The notes under the pieces: model-generated
What the model saw: only the letters and a program-made list of their open reading frames with translations
The model's database searches: none
What the model was told of the DNA's origin: nothing
From: Clostridiales bacterium
GTDB taxonomy: Bacteria; Bacillota; Clostridia; Lachnospirales; Lachnospiraceae
Length of the DNA stretch: 43,196 nucleotides
Direction: 5' to 3'
Assembly (NCBI GenBank): GCA_012520655.1
Contig: JAAYNW010000074.1
Span: 1-43,196 of the forward strand
Made by a program: the position numbers and the translations under genes
Shown here: positions 9,272 through 17,375 of the stretch, piece by piece
Layout of the letters: every line of letters starts with the position of its first letter
Position numbering within the stretch: the stretch's first letter is position 1

Positions 9272-10196
9272 TTTTTATTTTCCCCTGAATCATATTCAAA
9301 CGGAATTCGAAGTCCCTTCTGTTCTTAAGAGCCATGTTGGATAGAATCATACCTGAAAAAAAGGCTTGAACCGCCGCAAGCATAACGAAGCAACAGACAA
9401 ATAAGGTAGGAAATTTATCCACTACACCCGTTCTAATAAAGTCTATCAGTATCGGTATGAAGAACGCAATGGCAACTACCGCGAGAACAAGCGCAAGCAA
9501 GGAGAAAAAGCCGAATGGCTTGTAATCCTTATACAGCCTGCCGATCGTTCCAAGCACCCTTATACCATCCGAATAAGTATTCAGCTTCGACTCGCTGCCC
9601 TCGGGTCTGTCTCTGTAATCCACAATAACATTTTCAATCTGCATATTGTTAAAAACCGCATGAATGGTCATCTCTGTCTCTATCTCAAAGCCCTTGGACA
9701 GCACAGGGAAGGTCTTGACAAAGCCATAACTAAATGCCCGAAAACCCGTCATAATATCCTTGATCTCGCATCCGAACAGGTGATTGATCGTTGCTCTCAC
9801 AAGGCTGTTTCCCACATTGTGAAAAGGTCTTTTATTCTCAGTAAAATAGGTAGAGGAAAGCCTGTCCCCCACTACCATATCCGCATGGTGGTTTAGTACT
9901 TTATCCACCATCTCGGGCGCATATTCCATAGGATAAGTATCATCCCCATCCACCATAACATAACACTGCGCGTCTATCTCGCGGAACATCCTGCGTATTA
10001 CATTGCCTTTTCCCTGCATATATTCATACTGCACCACAGCTCCCGCCTCTGTGGCAAGCTCCACGGTACGGTCTGTAGAATTATTGTCATACACATAAAC
10101 CACTGCCTCCGGCAGTGCTTTTTTTGTGTCGGATATTACTTTTGCAATCGTCTTCTCTTCGTTATAACATGGTATTAAAACCGCAATTTTATCCAT
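9255..10196 (-). CDS. GT2 glycosyltransferase, polyprenyl-phosphate sugar synthase type
   Basis: The 313-residue protein starts MDKIAVLIPCYNEEKT, a classic GT2/GT-A nucleotide-binding start, with the metal-binding DGDD motif near residue 82. The DIMTGFRAFSYGF and GFEIETEM segments are shared with dolichyl-phosphate mannosyltransferase/GtrB-like enzymes. Two hydrophobic segments at the C-terminus anchor it in the membrane. The ATG at 10196 has GGAGAG about eight bases upstream. An earlier ATG at 10226 has a poorly spaced site and was not used. Its likely role is to transfer a sugar from a nucleotide donor to undecaprenyl phosphate for the downstream GT-C-like proteins. Confidence 0.88.
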   Translation of the reverse strand: MDKIAVLIPCYNEEKTIAKVISDTKKALPEAVVYVYDNNSTDRTVELATEAGAVVQYEYMQGKGNVIRRMFREIDAQCYVMVDGDDTYPMEYAPEMVDKVLNHHADMVVGDRLSSTYFTENKRPFHNVGNSLVRATINHLFGCEIKDIMTGFRAFSYGFVKTFPVLSKGFEIETEMTIHAVFNNMQIENVIVDYRDRPEGSESKLNTYSDGIRVLGTIGRLYKDYKPFGFFSLLALVLAVVAIAFFIPILIDFIRTGVVDKFPTLFVCCFVMLAAVQAFFSGMILSNMALKNRRDFEFRLNMIQGKIKNDDVD

Positions 10197-10316
10197 CTTA
10201 CTTCTCTCCGATGTCCTTCCTGTCATTTCCTTTATTCTATGTCCTGATAAAATTTATTCTAGCAGAATATCCTCCATCCGTCTATCAAAATCAGCTAACC
10301 TCGTCCCCCGGGTATA

Positions 10317-11852
10317 CTAGAATCCCTGATAAATAAACTCCGCCGCACTGTAGCCCGGACCGTAATTTCCAAGCAATATCGTATAAAATAAAAGCGCATA
10401 CCAAATCATCCACCTTATGGGAAGCTTCTTTTTCTCTATCCTCTCTCGTACGCTTTCCTTCTGCTGCATAACGGATACCGAAAGCAAAATAAGCAAGGAT
10501 CCTGCAGCTATTGTAAATTCTATGAAATCCAACCCCAAAGTAAATACGGACCCGTCGAACAATATTCCCGCATTCCATACGCTTACTGCTCCCTTCAGCA
10601 TATGAAAAGCATCCGCCGTGCTGTCCGCCCGGAAGAATACAAAGCCGATATTGACAAGGAAAAACGTTCGCAGTATGCGAAAAATATTCACCAAGCGTTT
10701 CTTCGGGTCGATACGGAATCGGGCCATAAATTTATCGAAAAAGGGCGTCAAAAGCTCCCCGGACACGATGTAAAACCAATGAAGCAGACCTGAACCGATG
10801 ACATACTTCCAATTTCCCCCGTGCCATATGCCCACCGCAAACCAAAGTGCAAACATCGCAAGAAACGTAGTGAACTGTTTACCGCGTTTCTTGCCGAATC
10901 TCTCTCTCATTTTCTTGGATAGACGCGTAAACGTTCCGGTTCTAAGCAGCGGATAAAACACATATTCTTTCATCCACACGCCCAGGGTAATATGCCACTT
11001 CCTCCAGTACTCCGAGATATTTTTGGCAAAAAAAGGAGTTTCAAAATTCTCGGGAAGCCGAATTCCGAATGTCTGAGACATTCCGAGTACGATATCCATA
11101 CAGCCGGAGAAATTCGTATACAGCTGGAAAGCATAGCATACTGTGGCCAGCCATATGTATGCGCCGGGATAATCCCCGTAATTTCCGTAAACCGTATCCA
11201 CAACAAGACGCATCCTTTCGGAAATTACCAATGTCTTAAAAAAGCCCCATACCATCCTCTGCAATCCGAAAGTCACTTCCCGATAGTTAAAAGGATGCGG
11301 TGTAAAAAACTGTTCCCCGTCCTCTCTGTACCGCAAGATGGGCCCTGACAAAATAGACGGGAAATACATGCCGTATAATGCCAGTTTAAAAAAATTCCTC
11401 TGAGGTACGGCGATACCGTTATATACATCAATGACAAAACCGAGTACCGAAAATGTATAGAAAGAAATTCCGAGCGGCACCATAAACTTTAGTCCGCCAA
11501 GAACAGCAGCCTCTGCCCCGAACAAGCCTGCTATCCCGTTTATCGTATTGATGCCGAAGTTCACATACTTCAGCACGAACAACGACCCGATAAGCAGTAA
11601 AACCACCCCTGCCATAGCAGCTCTTTTTCCCTTCACGCTCTCCGTCCTGTCCATAATGCATATACCTATATAGGCCGCAAGACAAGCGCCCACCGGATAT
11701 AAGATAAGTATTCCGTTTCCGGAAAGCAGATAGTATGCAATACCGGATAAAAGCAAAAATACCCATTGCGTTTTTCGGGGAATCAGATAATATATAATTA
11801 ATATACATGCATAAAAGCACAAAAAGTAAAAGGATGTAAACGTAGCTCCCAT
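10317..11852 (-). CDS. MBOAT-family membrane O-acyltransferase
   Basis: This protein of about 511 residues has 10-12 membrane segments. It carries the MBOAT signatures MVPLGISFYTFSVLGF, NFETPFFAKNISEYWRKWHITLG and the His motif ALWFAVGIWHGGNW. DltB, PatA and AlgI use this fold to pass an acyl group across the membrane to an extracellular acceptor. It is unusual that the same operon encodes an ACP and an FkbH-like loader upstream, which points to a carrier-protein thioester donor as for DltB. The start at 11852 (MGATFTSFY) was chosen because the upstream extension is hydrophilic. Other possible ATGs lie at 11891 and 11906. Confidence 0.88.
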   Translation of the reverse strand: MGATFTSFYFLCFYACILIIYYLIPRKTQWVFLLLSGIAYYLLSGNGILILYPVGACLAAYIGICIMDRTESVKGKRAAMAGVVLLLIGSLFVLKYVNFGINTINGIAGLFGAEAAVLGGLKFMVPLGISFYTFSVLGFVIDVYNGIAVPQRNFFKLALYGMYFPSILSGPILRYREDGEQFFTPHPFNYREVTFGLQRMVWGFFKTLVISERMRLVVDTVYGNYGDYPGAYIWLATVCYAFQLYTNFSGCMDIVLGMSQTFGIRLPENFETPFFAKNISEYWRKWHITLGVWMKEYVFYPLLRTGTFTRLSKKMRERFGKKRGKQFTTFLAMFALWFAVGIWHGGNWKYVIGSGLLHWFYIVSGELLTPFFDKFMARFRIDPKKRLVNIFRILRTFFLVNIGFVFFRADSTADAFHMLKGAVSVWNAGILFDGSVFTLGLDFIEFTIAAGSLLILLSVSVMQQKESVRERIEKKKLPIRWMIWYALLFYTILLGNYGPGYSAAEFIYQGF

Positions 11853-11946
11853 AAAAAAGAGATCCTTTCCGGGCTTGCTATGGTCAGACATTTTCCTTAC
11901 AAGCACATCATCTACCGATATAAAAGCAGGAGGACTAATAATTACG

Positions 11947-12351
11947 ATGCTTAACTTAAAAGTACACCATATCGGATATTTAGTAAAAAAAATAAATGCG
12001 GCAATATCAGAATTCCAGCATCTGGGATATGTGATCCTTCAGGACATCGTTTATGATGACAGCCGCAAAGTAAATATTTGTTTTATGGAGAAGGACGGAT
12101 ACACAGTAGAGTTAGTCTCTCCCGCCACCCCCGACTCCGTCGTTGCCGGACTCTTGAAAAAATACAAAAATTCACCTTACCATTTCTGTTATGAATCCAC
12201 CGATTTCGAAAACGATCTTGCCGCCCTTACGAAAGACGGGTATACTGCCATAGATATGCCCACGCCCGCTCCCGCTCTCGGAAACAGCCGCGTGACATTT
12301 TTAATGAACGCAAATCTTGGCATGATCGAGCTTCTGGAGGTTCGCTCCTGA
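11947..12351 (+). CDS. VOC-fold protein (glyoxalase / methylmalonyl-CoA epimerase-like)
   Basis: The 134-residue protein has two beta-alpha-beta-beta-beta modules. All four expected metal ligands appear to be present: His8 (KVHHIGYLV), Glu55 (YTVELVSP), His79 (SPYHFCYE) and Glu128 (GMIELLEV). This fits a functional metalloenzyme such as an epimerase, lyase or glyoxalase. AGGAGG at 11928-11933 precedes the ATG at a rather long 13-base spacing. It is encoded opposite to, and between, the MBOAT and ACP genes. A role in making or detoxifying the C3 acyl unit used by the FkbH/ACP pair is attractive but unproven. Confidence 0.8.
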   Translation: MLNLKVHHIGYLVKKINAAISEFQHLGYVILQDIVYDDSRKVNICFMEKDGYTVELVSPATPDSVVAGLLKKYKNSPYHFCYESTDFENDLAALTKDGYTAIDMPTPAPALGNSRVTFLMNANLGMIELLEVRS

Positions 12352-12379
12352 TTTTTACGAGCTTATAGTTTCGACCGGG

Positions 12380-12619
12380 TTATATCTGGCTCATAATGAT
12401 GTCAGCCATCTCACCCACATTCTTCATCGTAACAACCTGCCCCATGGTAAACTTCACGCCGAACTCCTGCTCCACAGCGGCAATCAGATTAATATGCTCC
12501 AGAGAATCCCAATCCTCTATATCATCTGAAGTTGTCGCCTCGTTTACCATAATGGATTCATCATCAAACACATCTCGAAATACTTCATTTAAAGTATCAA
12601 AAACTTCTTCTCTGCTCAT
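12380..12619 (-). CDS. Acyl carrier protein
   Basis: The 79-residue acidic protein has the phosphopantetheine motif WDSLEHINLI, with Ser39 as the attachment site. The four-helix ACP pattern (FDTLNEVFRDVF, VEQEFGVKF, VGEMADII) is clear. It lies 19 bases downstream of the FkbH-like gene in the same direction, with an AAAGGA site before the ATG. It is a dedicated carrier rather than the fatty-acid ACP, since no fab genes are nearby. It probably holds the acyl unit loaded by the FkbH-like protein. Confidence 0.93.
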   Translation of the reverse strand: MSREEVFDTLNEVFRDVFDDESIMVNEATTSDDIEDWDSLEHINLIAAVEQEFGVKFTMGQVVTMKNVGEMADIIMSQI

Positions 12620-12638
12620 AGCTATTTCCTTTCATCTC

Positions 12639-14414
12639 TCAAACATCGATTACCTTATTCTTATTTTCATAATTATCGGGTATCTCATATTCCCATATAG
12701 TATTGCCTGCAGTATCCTCTTCTATCTTATGAAATCCCTGCAGCTCATAGAAATTACTTACCATTTGGTTTTTTGCTGTCGGATAATAGTATCCTCTTAT
12801 CCTGCTCAGCCCTTCCTTGCGGCACTCTCTCACAAGGCAATCCATCATGGCGTATTCCATATCCCTTTTTAGTACACGACAGCTCATAATCCATAAATCT
12901 ATATGAACAACTTCCGCATCCTTCTTTCCGATAACGACGGAAACTATTCCGTTATCCCCGAATTTATCCTCCAGCTTTCCATAGAGATCAATATATTCCG
13001 GAGATTTCGCTGTCTGCTCAATCTCACTTTGCGTATACCTTTTCGTTGTCAGGTTGAACTGATTGCTTTTATTGGTAAGCTGGGCAATTCTGGACATATA
13101 CATAGGCTCAAAGGGTTTTATCGTCGCGTGCATCTTAAGCGAACGGAGATATTCGGCATAGTCCGCAAAGCCCGCCTGCTGCTTTTCGCGCAGGATATTG
13201 GCCTTGTACATATCGTTTCTCTTTCTGTCGTCCTCCGAAAGTCCCGTCACCTCAAAGAACCCCGAACGATCCAGCACGTGTATATACTGTTCCGGTGTTC
13301 TGATGTCAGGTACCGCCACTCCCGGAACATGAGCTCTCACGATTTCTCTCTCTGCCGGATTATCGTCCACAAACACAAGACTGTCCGGCAAGACATTGAG
13401 CTCCGAAGCAATCGCTTCGATATTTATACTCTTCGGCTCCCAATTGGCTTTTATCAGAATAAAATCCTCCGGCTTCAAGATCCCTTCCGGATGATTTAAA
13501 CCTGCCAGAGCATTTACCTCTTCATTTTTCGAATTGACATTGAGCATGATGCCAATTTCCTTCTGCGCCTTTATATAGCTTTGAAATTCCGAATAAACTT
13601 GTCCGAGGGATGTCTCTTGACCGATTTCCAGATTCTCTGCACCGTCATCACCGACAACTCCTCCCCACAGCGTATTATCCAAGTCCAGTACCAGTGCTTT
13701 TTTATTTTTTCCGAAAACCGCCTTGATTATATTGGATAAGTTAAACGCGAATTCAGGAATCGCCTGCATGCACATACAGTACTTATACATATGCCAATAA
13801 AAAGGATCCGACCATTTGTCGAGCCCGTACGCTGCTGCCATATAGTTTATATCATTAATATAAAAGTTCTCATGACTTTCCGCATAGTTATAAAAACGTT
13901 CATTTATTTTCGTTATAAAGCGGATCCGCCCGTGGATATCGCTGGCATCTTTGTTTCCGAGCAGACGGTAAAAAGGATATTCAAAATTATTCTGTATAAT
14001 AGGGCAATGATACGTCTCCCCAAGCTTGTCCCACACGGCTGCAAAATGCTCGTACTGCGAATCTAACAGGGCTTCTATTTGCTCCCTGCTATCCCCTACC
14101 TGCGGATATGCGGTAATATTCCTGTTGCTCGTATGAAGAAAAATGATATCCGGCGCAAAGGAAGATAGTTCGGCATTCGCGAACATGGCCTCTTGAAAAT
14201 ACTGTCCATATTCCGACTCGTAGAACTCCGGCTCGATTCCCTGATCCAGAAGAAACAATTCCAGCATACGGACGATATCATGAGTGGTGCTTCCGCCGAG
14301 CACCGCTATCTTTTTCTTAAGACGCGGTATACCCTTTTCTAAAAGTTCCCTCTTTAGCTTTTTGGACTTTTTTAAAATATACTCACTGTCAAAAGGATAT
14401 TCTAATTCTTTCAC
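12639..14414 (-). CDS. FkbH-like HAD-IIIC family protein with C-terminal GNAT-like domain
   Basis: The 591-residue protein has three parts. The N-terminal domain holds an LGGSTTHDIVRML nucleotide-like loop (residues 39-51). The central HAD domain has DLDNTLWGG (Asp244, Asp246, Thr248) and a late VDDNPAER acidic motif (about 349-356). The C-terminal half (about 420-585) looks GNAT-like, with LTNKSNQFNLTTKR typical of FkbH. Known FkbH/OzmB-type enzymes dephosphorylate 1,3-bisphosphoglycerate and load glyceryl onto an ACP. The ACP gene directly follows, supporting that role here. The start codon is GTG, with GGGAGAG six bases upstream. A terminator separates it from the SGNH gene upstream. Confidence 0.9.
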   Translation of the reverse strand: MKELEYPFDSEYILKKSKKLKRELLEKGIPRLKKKIAVLGGSTTHDIVRMLELFLLDQGIEPEFYESEYGQYFQEAMFANAELSSFAPDIIFLHTSNRNITAYPQVGDSREQIEALLDSQYEHFAAVWDKLGETYHCPIIQNNFEYPFYRLLGNKDASDIHGRIRFITKINERFYNYAESHENFYINDINYMAAAYGLDKWSDPFYWHMYKYCMCMQAIPEFAFNLSNIIKAVFGKNKKALVLDLDNTLWGGVVGDDGAENLEIGQETSLGQVYSEFQSYIKAQKEIGIMLNVNSKNEEVNALAGLNHPEGILKPEDFILIKANWEPKSINIEAIASELNVLPDSLVFVDDNPAEREIVRAHVPGVAVPDIRTPEQYIHVLDRSGFFEVTGLSEDDRKRNDMYKANILREKQQAGFADYAEYLRSLKMHATIKPFEPMYMSRIAQLTNKSNQFNLTTKRYTQSEIEQTAKSPEYIDLYGKLEDKFGDNGIVSVVIGKKDAEVVHIDLWIMSCRVLKRDMEYAMMDCLVRECRKEGLSRIRGYYYPTAKNQMVSNFYELQGFHKIEEDTAGNTIWEYEIPDNYENKNKVIDV

Positions 14415-14486
14415 TTTAGCTCTCCCACAAATTCTTCACTCTTTAAATCAAGAAAATACACGCCTTTTCTTTTCTTATTTTATGTT

Positions 14487-14522
14487 AATACAAGGCGGAT
14501 GCTGTAACATCCGCCTTGTATT
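14487..14522 (-). terminator. Intrinsic terminator of the 14567-15619 gene
   Basis: Perfect 15-base arms (AATACAAGGCGGATG, 14487-14501, and its complement, 14508-14522) flank a six-base loop. It lies 45 bases past the stop of the SGNH gene on the minus strand and before the FkbH-like gene. The trailing U-tract on the minus strand is weak (ATTAACATAAAA), so termination efficiency is uncertain. Confidence 0.75.
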
Positions 14523-14566
14523 TTAACATATTTTACTATTTGCCGCAATCTAACATTGTATGCGTT

Positions 14567-15619
14567 CTAATTATTCCTTGTTGTCTCATAATTTAAAATA
14601 ATTTCCGAAAGCTTCTCCGCATATTTCCTGCGGCCTTTTTCCGATAGATGAATACCGTCTTCCAAATACTCATCCGCCGTATAAGTATCTAATCCGATTC
14701 CTTCATATGCATTCAGAAACAACGTATTCTCGTCTGCCGAAACATTGCCGCACACACGATAATAAGCAGCAAGGGTACCGCCCCCGTTATCTACCATATT
14801 GCCATCTCCCAGATAAGCGCCGTCTTTTCCCCAGAACTGCGCATAGTTAGGCGAGCATAGTACGATTTCCGCCTCCGGGAAGCTTCCTCTCAGCCTATTA
14901 ATTGCATTTCTCAAGGCGCCTACATAAGTATATTCCTGATTCGTATTGGAGTCGTTATTTATCGGAATCGCACTAAGGAAATCATTCATTCCGTATTCAA
15001 TGACGAAGTAATCTGTCTTGTCGAAGTCACAAGATGCGAACACTTCTCCTGCCCTGAATCCGTCCAAAATGCCTGCATCGATATTTCCGCAAATTGCATT
15101 TACCACTCCCTGCAGCCCGCGGGAACTCCATGTCTCAAATACCGCACTTTCATACTTGCTAAGCGCGGCAGTAGTTCCTCCCATAGCCAGATTATATACA
15201 TCGGCATTGCACAATTCTCCCGTAATAGCAGCTATTCCCGTTTCATTTCTATAACCATCGAGAATACTGTCACCCAGAAAAACTATCTGGAGACGGCTTT
15301 CATCCGCCTGCTCCGGCACCGCTTCCGTCACTGCTTGTTCTTCAATCTCCGGTTCGTTTAAATCCTCCGGTGAGACAACTACAGTGCTCTCATTGACCTG
15401 CTCCTCCTTCTGAGCATTTTCATTTTCCTTATTCATTTCTTCCGTCGCCTGGGGAACTTCCTGTACTACTATCGCATCTCCCGATGCCTCTCCCCCCATA
15501 TCCCGGTCTTTCTCGACTTTCCCGCAGCCCGCGATAAACAGAAACATAGCCAGTAAAACAAAAGCTGACATTATATTTCTTTTTGCATACAATACTGTTT
15601 TTTTCATTTTTCTCCTCAT
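14567..15619 (-). CDS. SGNH/GDSL hydrolase lipoprotein with acidic linker
   Basis: The 350-residue protein has a hydrophobic signal ending at a FIAGC lipobox (Cys32). An acidic, low-complexity Glu/Gln/Val-rich linker (about 35-108) then holds the enzyme away from the membrane. The SGNH domain shows FLGDSILDGY (Ser), VIEYGMNDFL (Asn) and LEDGIHLSEKG (Asp-His). GGGAGG seven bases before ATG 15619 supports this start. A second ATG at 15607 also has a good site, GAGGAG. It has its own extended -10 promoter and terminator. The extracytoplasmic location and position beside the FkbH-ACP-MBOAT genes suggest a role in adding or removing acyl groups on surface glycan. Confidence 0.87.
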   Translation of the reverse strand: MRRKMKKTVLYAKRNIMSAFVLLAMFLFIAGCGKVEKDRDMGGEASGDAIVVQEVPQATEEMNKENENAQKEEQVNESTVVVSPEDLNEPEIEEQAVTEAVPEQADESRLQIVFLGDSILDGYRNETGIAAITGELCNADVYNLAMGGTTAALSKYESAVFETWSSRGLQGVVNAICGNIDAGILDGFRAGEVFASCDFDKTDYFVIEYGMNDFLSAIPINNDSNTNQEYTYVGALRNAINRLRGSFPEAEIVLCSPNYAQFWGKDGAYLGDGNMVDNGGGTLAAYYRVCGNVSADENTLFLNAYEGIGLDTYTADEYLEDGIHLSEKGRRKYAEKLSEIILNYETTRNN

Positions 15620-15694
15620 GATGATTCCTCCCGGAATTTATTTATATTTTTAATTCCTTTCGTTTTGCTTCGCTCATTTTATGTCCACACTGAA

Positions 15695-15703
15695 ATTATA
15701 GCA
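15695..15703 (-). promoter_or_regulatory. Extended -10 promoter element for the 14567-15619 gene
   Basis: On the minus strand this reads TGCTATAAT, a TG-n-TATAAT extended -10. No good -35 is present, which is common for extended -10 promoters. It lies about 76 bases upstream of the ATG at 15619. Confidence 0.6.
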
Positions 15704-15797
15704 TACTTTTTTACGAATGGACTTATATACCGCATAATTAAGGAATTATTCCTATCAACTTAAAAAAAACTTAATAATTATTTGCTTTAATAAAAAT

Positions 15798-15806
15798 TGA
15801 TATAAT
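15798..15806 (+). promoter_or_regulatory. Extended -10 promoter element for the 15915 MBOAT gene
   Basis: TGATATAAT (15798-15806) matches TG-n-TATAAT in a very AT-rich leader. TTGCTT at 15782-15787 is only 13 bases upstream and so is a poor -35. It would leave a 5' leader of about 100 bases before the ATG at 15915. Confidence 0.55.
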
Positions 15807-15914
15807 ATAGGTTAATATTCAATAATTTTTGATGTTATATGATAATTGCCATAACTCTTAAAATCAACTATAATATGTTGTTAATATTATTTACGGAAAG
15901 TTCTGAGGTCGCTT

Positions 15915-17366
15915 ATGCTATTTAATTCTATGGCTTTTGCCATATTTTTGCCTATTGTTTTTTTATTATACTGGATATGTCCTTCCAGATACCGCTATAT
16001 ATTTCTGTTAGCTGTCAGCTATTATTTTTATATGAGCCTCGACATAAAGTACGTATTTCTCTTACTGTTTACCACGGCTGTTTCATATCTGACCGCAAGA
16101 AGCTTTGAAAAAGCCCAAAGTCTGTTTTCAAAAAGAATCGGCTTGCTCGCGGGTATTCTTGCACTGACAGGAGTCCTTTTCCTATATAAATACTTAGGAT
16201 TTTTCTTCGAGATTATTAATGCTGTCACGCAGGCATTTTCAATCCCTATACAGACCCCTACTGTAAAGCTTATGCTGCCTGTGGGAATTTCATTCTACAC
16301 ATTCCAGACTCTGGGCTATTTAATCGATGTATATATGGGAAAATATCCGGCAGAGAAGCATTACGGTTATTACAGTCTGTTTGTTTCCTTTTTTCCTCAG
16401 CTACTATCCGGTCCTATCGGACGAGGGGAGCTGCTGCTTCCTCAGTTCAAAAAAGTACGGATTTTCGATTCCACCAAGGCTGCTTATGGCTTAAAGCTTA
16501 TGGCTGTCGGTTACTTTAAGAAGCTGGTGGTAGCAAACCTCCTCGTCTCCAGCGTAGATTCCGTGTATGATAATGTGAATAGCTATATCGGCCTTGTTTA
16601 TATTATTGTTACCCTTATGTTTTCCATTCAGATTTACTGTGATTTCTCCGGTTATACGGATATCGCCGTAGGAACCGCCATGCTGTTCGGCATCGAGCTT
16701 ACGCAGAACTTCAAGAGTCCTTATTTTTCCCATAGCATTAAGGAATTCTGGAGTCGCTGGCATATATCCCTCTCTACCTGGTTCAGGGATTACGTATACA
16801 TTCCTCTGGGTGGGAATAGAGTAGGCAAAGTAAGGCATGCATTGAATCTGATGATTACGTTTCTGGTAAGCGGGCTTTGGCACGGTGCCGGCCTGACATA
16901 CCTTGTATGGGGTTTTTTGCACGGTTTTTATCAGGTTGCGGAGAGTTTCTGTCTCCGCGGCAGGAAACGCTGCAGCGATTCTAACCGCAAAGGGCTTCCA
17001 GGATTCTTATCCTTTGTTCTTACTTTCTTCCTTGTCTGCTTCGCATGGATCTTTTTCCGTGCAAACAGCCTTGCGGATGCATGGAGAATGATAAGCTTAA
17101 GCTTTTTCCTGATTGGAGACTTGAGTGAATATTTAAAGACAGCCGTCATTTGTCTGGATATGACCTATACTCATATGGTCTATATTTGTATCCCTGTCAT
17201 TTTACTCGGTATATATGATTATGCTTCTCTCAAAACAGACTTTATCGCTTATATATCCTCGAAAAAAATCTGGGTACGCTACCCTGTTTATATCTTGTTT
17301 TTACTTATCATTCTATTGTTTTCGGAGAAAGGAGTATCGACTGAATTCTATTATTTTCAGTTCTGA
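15915..17366 (+). CDS. MBOAT-family O-acyltransferase (AlgI type)
   Basis: The 483-residue protein has 11-12 transmembrane segments and a textbook AlgI/DltB-family sequence. Signatures are MLPVGISFYTFQTLGYLID, FKSPYFSHSIKEFWSRWHIS and the catalytic-His motif VSGLWHGAGLTYLVWG. It is followed after nine bases by an SGNH/AlgJ-like gene, the usual partner in alginate- and exopolysaccharide-acetylation systems. The likely reaction is O-acetylation of an exported polysaccharide, with the acyl group moved across the membrane. It is divergent from the SGNH lipoprotein gene at 14567-15619. Confidence 0.92.
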   Translation: MLFNSMAFAIFLPIVFLLYWICPSRYRYIFLLAVSYYFYMSLDIKYVFLLLFTTAVSYLTARSFEKAQSLFSKRIGLLAGILALTGVLFLYKYLGFFFEIINAVTQAFSIPIQTPTVKLMLPVGISFYTFQTLGYLIDVYMGKYPAEKHYGYYSLFVSFFPQLLSGPIGRGELLLPQFKKVRIFDSTKAAYGLKLMAVGYFKKLVVANLLVSSVDSVYDNVNSYIGLVYIIVTLMFSIQIYCDFSGYTDIAVGTAMLFGIELTQNFKSPYFSHSIKEFWSRWHISLSTWFRDYVYIPLGGNRVGKVRHALNLMITFLVSGLWHGAGLTYLVWGFLHGFYQVAESFCLRGRKRCSDSNRKGLPGFLSFVLTFFLVCFAWIFFRANSLADAWRMISLSFFLIGDLSEYLKTAVICLDMTYTHMVYICIPVILLGIYDYASLKTDFIAYISSKKIWVRYPVYILFLLIILLFSEKGVSTEFYYFQF

Positions 17367-17375
17367 TAAAATCTG

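Noticed and set aside
11897-11924. Promoter TTACAA-16-TATAAA before the VOC gene
   Set aside because: The start of transcription would fall on the AGGAGG site, leaving no usable leader.
14415-14486. Promoter for the FkbH operon
   Set aside because: No -35/-10 pair with acceptable spacing was found after the terminator; the operon may use a weak promoter or read-through.
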